A stretch of DNA of 64,000 nucleotides from Romanomermis culicivorax (lineage: Eukaryota > Nematoda > Enoplea > Mermithida > Mermithidae). Both the position numbers and the translations under genes were made by a program. Positions 1 to 12,100 of this stretch are shown here, piece after piece (positions within the stretch are counted from its first letter, which is position 1; each line of letters opens with the position of its first letter). The notes under the pieces are model-generated. The model saw nothing but the letters and a program-made list of their open reading frames with translations, had not been told where the DNA came from and did not search any database. Location: positions 1 to 64,000 of the forward strand of contig CAWUHX010000077.1 in NCBI GenBank assembly GCA_963922205.1, read 5' to 3'.

Positions 1-969
1 AGGATTTTTTCATGGGGGGGGCGGACTAGATTTTTTCACTGAATAGCCCCAGAAAATGTTGATCTTACGCGGATATACTGTGTGCATCACCGTTTTTTTT
101 CCTCGAAGATTTTTTCCACATGAGAACCGAACCCATTTTTCCTCATTTTCCAAAAATTTTCCACATTTTTAAAAACGCTTATAATGTGGCTACGGATGCT
201 TTTTTATGCATTTTAGGAGCATACCCAAGCATTTTGTTGTATTTGTAGTCAGAAACCTGCAAAAATGAGGAAAAAAATTGAGAAAATTTTGGTTATGTTA
301 GTCAAAATGAGCTCATGAAGAATATATTGGTGTTCTATAGAATTTCTTGGTCCGGCGCGGAGCGCCGGAAAAATTTTTTGATTTTCACTTTCTAAAACGC
401 TGGAAAATGAACCTTCATAACGTTGGGAAATAAATTAAAATCAGACTGATGAAGCGTAATTTGCCTCCCATTCCGGCGCGAAGCGCCGGAAAAATTTCCG
501 GGTTTTTGTATTCCAAAACGCTGAAAAATAAATCTCTCCATCAGATAATTCGTGAACAAATGTTTTGAAATCGCGTTCTAGAGTAATGTCTTCAATTTCC
601 ACCTTCGATAAACGCAAAAGTTCAGATTGCAAACGTTTATAAAATTCCAATCATCGAGAGAAAAAATTGAGAGACTTGATGAAAAATCTCTATTTTCGGC
701 GACATAATTGACTGTAAACGATTAGAAAATGAAACGAGCTAACTTGATTGATAGAAACTGTTGAGCATTAATTAGTAAGTCGAAGTAGATATGCTAACGG
801 CCGCGCCTGATAGAATATAGTTATAATTATACCCATGACCGGCGCGAAGCGCCGGAAAATTTTGAGATTTTGACCTTTTAAGTCCACCAAAACGCATCTT
901 TTCGGTTTAGAGTTATGCCTCAATAAGGAGGGGCGGCCGCCCCCCCGCCCCCCCTTGTGCACGGCCCTG
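1..969. mobile_element. Family G non-autonomous element, copy 1 (left end outside window)
   Basis: This stretch reads as a repeat ending in CACGGCCCTG at 969. The short copy at 4773-4932 has the same two ends (CAGGGCCGTGC and ATGGCCCTG). It carries three GC hairpins of the CCGGCGC-GCGCCGG type (near 353, 474 and 840) and a run of G and C just before its right end. Bases 1-614 recur inverted at 1045-1668. Open frames here are short shadows and no transposase is visible. Related copies at 51032-52324 and 54259-54411 have perfect 8-bp target duplications, so the family is probably hAT-like. Confidence 0.75.
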
Positions 970-974
970 TATTT

Positions 975-985
975 ATGTATGTATA

Positions 986-1037
<52 letters not shown>
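975..1037. repeat. TA microsatellite
   Basis: An almost uninterrupted run of TA dinucleotides separates the two inverted copies of family G. Confidence 0.9.
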
Positions 1038-1041
<4 letters not shown>

Positions 1042-1044
1042 TAT

Positions 1045-1668
1045 TGAAGGTGGAAATTGAAGACATTACTCTAGAACGCGATTTCAAAACATTTGTTCAC
1101 GAATTATCTGATGGAGAGATTTATTTTTCAGCGTTTTAGAATACAAAAATCCAAAAAATTTTCCGGCGCTCCGCGCCGGAATGGGAGGCAAATTACGCTC
1201 CATCAGTCTGATTTTAATTTATTTCCCAACGTTATGAAGGTTCATTTTCCAGCGTTTTAGAAAGTGAAAATCAAAAAATTTTTCCGGCGCTCCACGCCGA
1301 ATCAAGAAATTCTGTAGAACACTAATATATTCTTCATGAGCTCATTTTGACTAACATAACCAGAATTTTCTCGATTTTTTTTCCTCATTTTTGCAGGTTT
1401 CTGACTACAAATACAGTAAAATGCTTTGGTATGCTCCTAAAATGCATAAAAAAGCATCCGTAGCCACATCATATGCGTTTTTAAAAATGTGGAAAATTTT
1501 TGGAAAATGAGGAAAAAAATTTTGGGTCCGGTTCTCATGTGGAAAAAATCTTCGAGGAAAAAAACGGTGATGCACACAGTATATCCGCGTAAGATCAACA
1601 TTTTCTGGGGCTATTCAGTGAAAAAATCTAGTCCGCCCCCCCCCATGAAAAAATCCTGAGCACGGCCC
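1045..1668. mobile_element. Family G element, truncated inverted copy 2
   Basis: This is the reverse complement of 1-614 with few differences. It ends in GAGCACGGCCC at 1668 and is truncated at the TA microsatellite. With copy 1 it makes a long inverted repeat (about 615-bp arms, about 430-bp spacer). A transcript crossing it could fold into a long hairpin. Confidence 0.8.
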
Positions 1669-2352
1669 ATATATATATGTATGTAGTTTGTCCGTTTCTG
1701 CATTCATTTCTGAAATTTTTACGTTGATATTTCTTATTGTTGAATTTTTTCTTTATTGTCTTTATTATTTTAGTGGTTTTCATTTTTATACCTCCTCAAT
1801 TCTTTTCATCTAAGCATTCATGTTGTTTTTGTCTTTACTTCGTGTTGGTTTTCATATACAATATCGTGCTCATTCTTTATTTGTTTTTCTTGTATAGTTT
1901 TTCACATTATTTCTTAAGTTGAATCTATTATTTTTGCTTTCATTTTTGCACCGTTTCCCAATATTCACGGACTTTTTTTCGTTATTATGTCTATTTTCAT
2001 TTTCATTCGTCTATTTTTTATTGTTGTGTTGTAAATATTTTGTTTTTAGTTTATTTTTCTGCCTTGACTGTTCTTACTTTCATTTTTACATCATTCTTAA
2101 ATTATTTGGTCTGCTTTAGCGGCGTTTTTATTTTTATCTTTCAGACTTATTCTTTTGTAATTTTTATTATTCACATATTCAATTTTTACTGATTTATTTG
2201 ATGTTTTAAATTAATACTTTTGCTCTGCGTGTTTTCTCATAATTTCCGTTTTAATCAATTTTATGTCAATTTTTCACATTTTCTCAATTTTTTACTCGTT
2301 TATATGTTATCCTTGGGTTTTTGCATGCAATTTTCCGCATAAAAATTTGCAG

Positions 2353-4203
2353 CAAAAAATGAACAATTAAAACGTGAGTTGAAACATTTCGATCAAATTT
2401 CTTGCCGCCAGACGCACAAAATGGCTGTCATTTTTGTTGCCGGTGATCGCCCGATGGACAAGCAATCGATTTTGACGTCGTCGAACCAGATTGGCGATTC
2501 GAAGCAATGTTCGTCCCGACTTTTCGAACAATTTGTCGCCCGTTTAGGCTGGGAAGTCAATTTGAACAAACACGATTATTATGCGGGCGGTTTGGCCAAC
2601 GTTTCGACGACGGCGCCGTATTATTGTACGGCGACGACGGAAATTTTGTTCCACGTTTCGACGAGGTCGATGGGCGACGGCGATTGGACGAAAAAGTTGA
2701 GGCATATAGGTAAAAAAATGACGCATTTTCTTCTCTAAAAAAACTCCGGCTGTGATCGTGAATCCTGCGATTTTTGAATTTAAAAATGAAAAAATTTTTT
2801 TTCGTAAAAGTCAAGAAAATAGTGATTTTTGGCGCAAAAAAACTGTATTTTGTCACAAAACTTTCCATTCTTTAATTTTAAATTGACGAAAATCTTCGTT
2901 TTTGCCAGGAAATGAAGATAATTTTCAATTTTCTTTATGGAATTCAAGATAAATGTGATTTTTGGTGCATTTTCGTAACAAAAATCTAACATTTAATCAT
3001 AAGTTTTGCGATTTTCGAGTTTTAAAGTGGTAGAAACTGAGATGAGATTGAGAAGCATTTTTATGTCTTCTTCAAATAGAGAAATGAATTTTGTTGTAGT
3101 TTTGACAAAAGAAGCCACACATTTTGCGATTGAAATATACATTTTTTGAATTGAAAACGGTAAAAATCACCGTTTAAATCGAATTTTATTTTTTTTGCCG
3201 GATATTGCAAACAAATGACGTTTTAGCGCCGAAAACCCTTAATATATTTTTCAGTTTTTGGGTCCTAGAATAGCAAAAATCGGCTCTTCTGATACTAGAG
3301 AAGCATTTTATAGTTTTTTCTTCATAGACCCTAGGAAAAAGTGGTTTTAGACGCATTTTTACCTGAAAGATTTTAATTTGATAATGAGGTTTCCAATTAT
3401 TAAATTTTAGAATCGCAATTTCTGTTTTTGCTGCAAAATTTTAACTGTTTTCATCAAATTTGAGCGGATTTTTTGGCGCTTTTTTGGCGCAAAAATAAAA
3501 CAAATATGATCATGTATTTCGCGATTTTGAATTTTAGAATCGCAAAATTTTCATAAGCAAAACGTGATTTTTATCTCATTTTATTTCAAAGAAAACAAAT
3601 AAATTTGGCCATAACTTTTTGTAATTTTTGAATTTATGATCAGTAAAAGTCATTATTATTCTACGGAATGAGCTAAATTTTTACTTCAACAGGTGTGACC
3701 TTTCAAAAGCTACAGTAATATTAAAAAATTAAACTCGCCACTTCTCTCCAGGCAACGACGAAATTCATATCGTTTGGTGCGAAAATATCGTCGATTATCG
3801 ACGAAATATTATTCCGACGGAATTTTGCGATTTTTTGATCGTTATTTATCCGCTGACAAATTTTCGAGACGATCAATCGCCAGCGCTTTTTCGAATACAG
3901 ATTGATGAAAAATCATCCTTGAACGTTGAAAGCGACAACTACATCGGCGGCGCCGCTCCGATCGGCCCTCTATTCGACGGTGCCCTGGTCGATTGGTCTT
4001 TATTGGCGCCGTTGGTCCGCGCGACGGCGTTGAACGCGAGTCGGGCGAAAAAAACGTCGGTTACGTCCAAAGCGGCCGACGCCCACGATTTCGTTGAACA
4101 TCGATTTGAAGCGTTCGAAAATTTGGCGTCCAAAATGGAAAACGGCGGTTATCAGACGTCTTATAACGAAACGATAAAAAAATTGTGGAATATTAGAAAT
4201 TGA
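2353..4203 (+). CDS. RALGAPA: RalGAP alpha-like protein, C-terminal Rap/RalGAP domain (last two exons)
   Basis: Exons are 2353-2709 and 3752-4203 (TGA at 4201), joined in phase 1. Earlier exons lie upstream, outside the window. The reading matches the GTPase-activating domain of RalGAP alpha subunits in order: [73 protein letters not shown] and [12 protein letters not shown]. The Asn of the GNDEIHIVW segment corresponds to the catalytic asparagine thumb of Rap/RalGAP domains; the intron interrupts the Gly codon just before it. In animals this subunit works with RalGAP beta to switch off Ral GTPases in the cytoplasm. The tail after the domain is short and ends in WNIRN. The acceptor at 2351-2352 is chosen because the frame stays open and aligns from there. 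Orthology to the alpha subunit is well supported; the organism-specific name is unknown. Confidence 0.92.
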
Positions 4204-4299
4204 CGCTCGGAAATTGTTTCTCCAGTAGATCTCCATTTCGAAAATGAGCCGAATGGGGTATCGATCGATAGATCCTTTCGGAATCGACGAAAATGAAGA

Positions 4300-6000
4300 A
4301 TTCACTGTTCAAGGACTTATTTCTGATTGAGTTTGAAGAACGCTTTCAGTAATTATGATTATATTACAAGAAGAGCATAATTTATTTTATTTTTGGATTT
4401 TTTCTGATGAAAGTTATGCTCTAGTTCAGTATTGGTAGATAGACCTCATCAAAGACGGGAAGAATGTTTGAATTTCGTATTTCTAGGCCCATTTTTAAGT
4501 GAGTTACTTAACCTATAGTGGTTTTCACAAAATTTTACATTAATCACGGCTTATTTTTTAAAGAAGTTTTATCACGATAACCTGATGTAGATTATGTATC
4601 GTTCTCGTAAGACCTACAATAATATGTTGATCGTATGTGTCTAGCTTTATTTTTTACTGAATTAGGAAGCTTTTAGGGATTTTGATGAAATTCTACAATA
4701 ATCGTGGCTGATTTTCTGCAGGAATTTTTTCGATCGAAATATCATACAAATCGGATATCATTCGGTAGACCTCAGGGCCGTGCGCAGGATTTTTTCATGG
4801 GAGGGGCGGACTAAATTTTTTTTACTGAATAGCCCCAGAAAATGTTGATTTCACGCGATACACTGTTTGCATGCTGCCTCAATGGGGGGGGGGGCGGCCG
4901 CCCCTCCCCGCCTCCCCTTCTGCATGGCCCTGGTAGGCGATGTACATAAGAATATATAAACTTTACGTCTCAAGTTTCGTTTCTGGCTGAATTATAAAGC
5001 TTTTAGTCATTCTCTCGGAAAGTTTTCCAATCGAAAATCCTTGAAACTGAATTTATATCGATAGATCTCGTCGATATCTACAATGTCATATCACTTGGCT
5101 GTTTTTCTACCAGAAATTTTTCTTTCATCAGAATAGTATATGAATTAGATATCGATCGATAGATCTAATTAATATTTATGCAATTATGTAATTTTTATTT
5201 TTAGGTCGGTTTTGTATTGAGTTAGTAATCTTTTGGTAATTTTTACAGCATGCTCAAGTATAAATCATGATTGATACGATTTCCTGTTGATTCCTGTAAG
5301 TTTAAATGCAATTTCCTTTTAAATTTTTTGCCTGAAGTTCGTACGACTCAAGTATTAAATAATGCGTCTCGTAGAAATCTATAAAAGCATATTATGAGTT
5401 TTATATTTCTTGTCTCATTGTCGACTGAATTATGAAGCCTTTAGTGATTTTGATTAAATTTTGTTAAAATTTCTTACCGTAAAGGTTTTTCGATGAAAAT
5501 CTTATAGAAAGCGGGAAGCAGTCGATAGATCTTGTTTAGATTTATAGTCTGTTTTTCTTGAAATGCTTCAAGGTTATTAAAGCGGAAAACAAGTAGTATT
5601 TCAGATTTCCACGATTTTCTGATAAACAATATGTGATATAGGACTGGAAATTTGAGAGCATACTGACCCAACCTTCGACAATTTTTTGAGTGAAAAATTT
5701 TACTATAAGAGCTCTATGTAAACGATTTTGACGACAGTACTGATTTGTGTCACTTTTTAATTTGGAAGCGTTTTATAAAAACACACTATAGTCAATAATG
5801 TGAATTTTAAGTGCATATTCCTTTTTTTGACTTTGCTACAATGTTCTTAGGGATTGCATAGAAATTGCACTGATTCAGATTGAAAATCCTCACATTGAAA
5901 GCTTTCCAACCGAGTTTCATACAAAAATGAGGTATCGACCGATATATCTTGTTAAAATCTGTTTGATAATGCGTACTAATCACGCCTACTTGATGTTTTT
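4300..6000. repeat. Decayed tandem repeat array, unit about 160-210 bp
   Basis: Downstream of the RalGAP gene the same landmarks recur in order. One is a GATAGATCT/GGTAGACCT motif (near 4436, 4765, 5062, 5157, 5521 and 5940). Another is GGCTGTTTTTCT-type segments followed by TTTTTCGATC (near 4548, 4706, 5097 and 5477). Spacing is roughly 160-210 bp once the element at 4773-4932 is removed. The copies are strongly diverged. No gene is visible. Confidence 0.5.
4773..4932. mobile_element. Short family G element (internally deleted)
   Basis: It starts CAGGGCCGTGCGCAGG and ends GCATGGCCCTG, giving imperfect terminal inverted repeats. The first 90 bp match the left part of the element at 1-969 and the last part matches its right end with the G/C run. 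The flanks (gtagacct and gtaggcga) are only partly alike, so the target duplication is uncertain. It sits inside the decayed tandem array. Confidence 0.65.
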
Positions 6001-6299
6001 TGATCAATAAATACAGTAAATTTGGAATTCGCCAAATTTCATCCATTTTCCTACCTGAATTTTTCGATTTCGGTTGTGAACATTCTTGCATTTTCTTTCC
6101 TGTTTTGTAGCATTATATCATTTTTTCTTTTTTTCCATTTTCGCATTTTTTTATATAAGCGGCAGCTGCTTATTTATTCAAAAAAATTATTGTTGAAGCC
6201 GTGAATCAAAGTTTCTTCGGACGTGTAGATTTTATATATCGTGCTCATGGTAATGCAATGTTTTATATATATATACGGAAGGTTTTGTGTATACTATAT

Positions 6300-9110
6300 T
6301 CGGCAAATATGGTGTGCCTGCGTTTAGTTGCAGTATTTATCTATAAAATGTGAAACATAATTGTATACTGTAGTCAACTTTTTGCAGGAAGCCGCAATTT
6401 CCTGATCGCTTCTGAAAGTGTCGCCTTAGATGCTTCATGATTTCTATAATTGCGTAACGTTATACTCTAGAGTGAGAAAACAATAATACCATGGATCGAA
6501 TAAATGATCAATTAGATCTTCTAGAAGCGAATCCATTAACTTTTGTTATGTTTTCCTCCATGAGTTCAGCCGTCGCCTCTAAATACATGGTTCTTGAGAG
6601 AGCGTATGTTGCACTTGTAATATTGCACAATTTTTTATCCTTCAAAAAAGCTTCTCGGTACATTTAAAATAAGGATTTTTTGTGAACATGGAAGTAGTCC
6701 AATATTCACAATATCTTCATTTTGGTTGGTTGATTTTTCACTTCTAAATTAAACAAACTTGTAAATTTTCCGTTTTAAAATTGAATGCTTCCCATTGATG
6801 TGTTTGGTTTAGGGTCGTTTTTGGTACATATGGTTTTGATTTTTTGATACACACGGTGCTTCTATTGAAGGGCGTGCTTATATTTGAAAAACTAAAAATT
6901 TGAGTGACCAGTGGTCAAAACAGCACCATTTTAAAATGACACCCCTGACATTCAATTTCATGTGTTCTAAAATTTGGACTTGTAGACACGGTAAAATTTG
7001 ATTCCCGATTTTATAGTCTGTTTTTATAAAGTGCATGTAAATCGTAAAACTAAAAAATTATTACCCGCACTAAAATCCTTATAATAGGTCTTTATTTTAA
7101 ATTTGGCAGAAAATCACAAAATAATATAAAACTAATTTTCATAATAATTCATATACATAGAAAAACGGAGTAATGTCTGTGAAGCCCAAGCTCGTATCTG
7201 AGTTTTTTAGTTTCCTGGATCTGTATTTTATCCATAAATTTCTAATCTGTCAGGTTACATCTTTCACACGCCGGTTCCAGGCTCAGATCTGGTCTAAGCG
7301 TCACCACTGGTGACTCCGTCATAAAGTTCTCCCAGTTCATTTCTGTTCATTAAATGTGTCTTTTGTTGTCTTTTCATACATTGTTAGTTACTGCACTATT
7401 TTTGGCCTTCTGTAATAGGATATAGTCTGGAAGTTGACCTCAGAATAATCCCTCAAGCCTAAACACTTGATTGCCCCTATGAAGAAAGTGCTCAGAAGGG
7501 AGGGATGTTGTCGCTTCACAAATACGCATACCAGTACCAAAGCCAGCCACTCAAATTTAAGCGCCTTTTGCTGGACTATACTCGATTCATTTTGAAATGA
7601 TCGATGCAGCGATAGGAGTTTTGGCAAACGAAGCCTTACTAGAGATCAGAAAATCAATTTATATAATCTACAAATTATTGAAAAGAGTGATTGTGAAGGG
7701 TTCTGTATCACGAAGGAAAAATTTATATAGTTAATCACACTTGATATATATTTTGAAATGACCGATGCAGCAAGACTGCAACGCGGCTTACATTCAAAAT
7801 TATGGAAGGCTCATTGACCCTAACGTACTTGTTCATGATACAGATTTCTCAATGATCATATTTTTCAACGATCCAGAGACCACCAAAATTGATTTACTGA
7901 TTTCTAAAGATATTCTGCGCAAATAATGAATAACCTGCGTTCGTTTTTTTTCTCACACTGACTAGACTGCACAACTTAAGAACAGGAAATGTTGACTTGC
8001 AATACATGGTTAATACAATACTTCCGATTTGTTCGTATTCTTTACATTCTGAGGCTCGTGTGAAAATGAATGGAGTAAAGAAAACCAGACTTCGGTCAGC
8101 ATGGTCACACCTATCTCCAGATGGGCCACTGGTGAGAGCTAATGGCATCAGATAGGAGTCAGTTTGGCGCTAAAATCTATTCGTATTCCAGGCCACAAAG
8201 ATGCACTAATGAATTTTTTTAATTGACATCCTTATATGCACGTCAATCCTAACCTTCACGCATTTAGACATTTTGTTGTAAGACATTATTCGAATGCAAA
8301 AAGTGACATCAATATTATACCTTTGGCTTCATGTGTTGCGACATAGACCGTTAACTGGATGACTATTTGCATTCCAATTGAAAGCACCAACAACGCACAC
8401 TTTATGCATGGTTCGTCGAACCATTATTTTTTGCATTAATGGATAATTTGGTCTATGTGAGTGAAAAAGCTTGAGTGGTCGTTGTGCAGACACACAAGTA
8501 CGGAATTCCCCTCCATTCCTTTAATTAGCTCTTTCAAAAAGCATAAAGCAATATAACATAAAAATGTGTACACATTTATTGTTGCTGCATATTGTTGTGG
8601 TAGAGCACACTTTTTATCAAGAATAACGTCTAATGTCCGCCTGATCTATCTTCAAAAAAAATTTTCTTTCCTTAGTTTCAAGCTGAATCTTAGAGTACTT
8701 ATACTTGTTGTTTTATGAAGATCTGCTGTGCCTCCTTGTTCTAGAAAAGCCCCATTTCACACGCTTCCTAGGTAACTCATTAAAAGCTTGACAAGACAGA
8801 GTAGCTCCTGGCTGCCTGTACAGCATCTAACTCCCTCTTTCTTTGAGGTGCAGTCAGAGACCGTGTGGATCATTAATTATATAAATTTCCTTCGTTATAG
8901 ATCATACGGCGTGCACCAAGGTTTTATCGGCTTACGGGGCCTGCTTTGTCCGGATCATTTTGTATAACTCTGCACTGCGCACTTGAACACTACGAAGCTT
9001 CTTCTCCGGCTGCAGCAAACTTGCATAATTAATAATCAATTGGAACACATTGTTAATTAGTCGAGGAGCCGGCTGCCTTTTTGTCGCACATTTATTCCGG
9101 AATAAATTTC
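6300..9110. other. Intergenic region, no gene recognised
   Basis: Between the tandem array and the mec-8 start codon I see no exon-like conserved reading frame. Minus-strand frames at 7388-7627 and 7894-8148 resemble no family I know. The region should hold the mec-8 promoter and any 5' untranslated exons, but no core promoter element can be assigned. Confidence 0.4.
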
Positions 9111-12100
9111 ATGGCCACGACGACGACAGTTATCACCGCGAACAACGAAAATTCCAATACAATGAATAATATTTTGACAACCATGAAGGAAAGTTCAAGT
9201 ATGGAATCGTTGAACACCAATGGCCAAGAAGATGAGGTAAATGATGAAGTGGCTAGGCAGTTATTTTACTGTCTATGGAATTTCTGGAGATAATTTCCGA
9301 TGAAGCTCCTTCAAGTAGACCAAGTAAGGCATCTTTGGAGCACTGTATAAAAACAAAAATATGCAAAGTTATAAGATGGGCTTATTATCAGCGGGCATGG
9401 ACGTTCATAACTTGTCCGTAAATATGCGTAAGAATGACTAAAAAACATTATGAGCACCAAACTGTAAAGACGGTGGTACATACAAATAGCTATCGACCAA
9501 TCTTTCACTTTTGCCCTGCCAACGTTGCACACCGACGACAGACTGGCGTCCCAAAGACCTGCAGGTATAATTGACTTGCAGATCGACACAGACCTGAGTC
9601 CAAAAAAGCTGTTAGAGAACATGTATTCACTTCGATCTTAATGCACAGAGTTCCACAGGACAAAAATGGCATCCTTGGTGGTGCCTTGGATATTGGGCGA
9701 CAGGTTGCTCGCCCAGACCTGCTAGCAACTCCAAACTACAGCAAACCAACAATAGACCCCTACAGTGCGGTCCACGTAGATTCTTTAGGAAAGTCCAACA
9801 TTCTACTGGCTGTCTCGTCTCTAGTCTCGATAGCTCCCAGCGGGACAATAGTCCAGGCTTCCACACAAATATGAATAAATATCAAATAGCGTAAAACGCT
9901 GTTCGCGCCTAATTTCAATAAGCTACCTGCACATAAAACATGTTTCGGGTTTTCGCCCATCACCAACTTCGACCAAGGCTCTCCTGGTCGTGAGACTGTG
10001 TCATGCGGCATGCCCAGCAGTTGTTTCAAAATCCGACCTTTTTTCGAAGGATCAAGCTAAAACATTGAGAACTTACTACGCCGGGCCACAGGGTGCAACG
10101 GCAATTTATATACTTCGTGCAGAATCAATCGATAAAAATTAACAAAAATGATTGATTAACGCACAGGCCTTATGATTCGAAAGTCAACCCAAATTTTAAA
10201 AATGAAGGTTTTTCATTTGGGAGTTGTTGATAGAAATAATCGAAGTTGGATTGATCTAAATTTTTTGATTTTTTGCACAAAAACTTACCTTGAGTCGATT
10301 TCATCAAAGCGAATAGGCTCCAGCTGAGCTGAAGCTTCTGCTGTATCGCACTCAGTGTGTGATAACATTGCCGTTAAGGAGCAGCTCAGCTACAGCTTAA
10401 CTTTCTCGATATATTTTTGTGCATGAGTTAAGCTACAGCTGAGCTGCACACAATGGTATATCATATAGAGTTAGGCTGCAACTCAAGCTGCAGATCAGCT
10501 GCAACTTAAGTCTCTTTGATGAAACCTGACTCTGTGCTCCTTCATCTCACAATTTTCAGCAAACTACAAAACAAAGTGATAGCAGTTGTAGACGCCAGAG
10601 AACAATTAAACACAATGCAGAATGAGAGAGAGAGAGAGATGTAGGGGACGATTAACAAACTGATTTTTTTGTTGTGCGATTGGTCATTGTCTACCCTTGC
10701 AGATCGTTTCCAGAAGTGACACAAAATCAAAACATGGCAAAATGGTCATTTAGCACTTCAATAATACTAACAAGATGCAGCGAACGCAGTCCCACCCGGA
10801 CTTGTAGACAATATAACTTGCTCTGCTACCTCGCTGCATTGACCAATTGATCATTTCAATATGTACAACAGTTTGTGTCGTAATCAAGCGCAGACTGTCA
10901 CTTCAAAATTGTTGCTACTTTTACTGAGACCACTTAGTTAAGCTGCAAACATTTACACTATTGGAAAAATGAGTTATTTTGATGCAAATCAGCTTTTCAT
11001 GCAGAATGTATCATAGCGTGTTATCAGATCAATTGATGCCTGGAAATCATTCCCGATCATTAACGAACTTGCATATGTCCTATATAGACTGAAAATTTGG
11101 GGTAAAGTTCAAATTTATACAGTCATGAGCGTAAGGTACAAAGTTTTACACATTGTTGAACGTCCTAATTTTTTAACTTATATGAATTCATTCACAAAAG
11201 TTTGCCAGCCGTGCAATGGCCAATTCAATCAGATGAAGCGGTGTAATCTATAGCTTGAGAAATATTCGTCAAATCCTTTTTGATTACTCTCGCCACATTT
11301 TATTTACATTTGTTATAAATCGTGTGCATATAGTCGATTAAACCTGACTTTTTCTCAGGTAACGTTTGTCCCATCGCTCTATCTGCACTGACCTTTCAAG
11401 GAAATTCATCAAGAAAACATGGATGAAAAAACGGCCGAATCATTCATAATCTAAAATTTTTTCAGCGTGTCCAAAACAAATCACGAGGTTGAATTCACTT
11501 CCACAGAATGGAAGATCCTCAGTTTCACTGTTGGCAGAATAAAATTCAATCAATACTTCAATTAACATTTATCCTGAGACGTGTCGATCCAAACTTTAAG
11601 CTTTCCTAACTCGGTAAAAATGAAAATAACTTTTTTGAACCTAGCATCGATCTCGATGAGATTTGTAGATTCCCAATTAATAGGAACTATTTTTCTTCGA
11701 CTTATTCTGTTCCTGCTCAAATTTTTTTTAAATATTTCATAAAAAATTTCACTTTGAAATTGTAAATAAGGTTGGATTGTGCGGAAGTGAGGTCAAGATT
11801 TGAAAGTTGTTTAGAAAAAATAGGATAGAAATTTGAATATAAAAATACATAAATGAGGCATGCGCTTTTTTAGTGTATGTCAAATTCTTATCAACAACTC
11901 GACCCTCGAATTCCAATAGACATCTAATTAAGCTTTTACTCCGTCCAGGTTGTTGTTGATTCATTTGCAAGAGCAAATCCATCTCAAAATGAGATATGTA
12001 TATCGATTTTTTCACATCTTTTTTTGTTCTCTCATTCTATACTGTAGGATGTCCTGTGCATGTATGTTCGTGTTACCATAGCTATGAATATTAAAAACGA

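Noticed and set aside
7388..8148. Two minus-strand frames of about 80 aa
   Set aside because: No recognisable domain, no supporting splice sites and average composition.
9311..10029. Several overlapping frames on both strands in mec-8 intron 1
   Set aside because: They overlap one another, show no splice-consistent structure and resemble no known protein.
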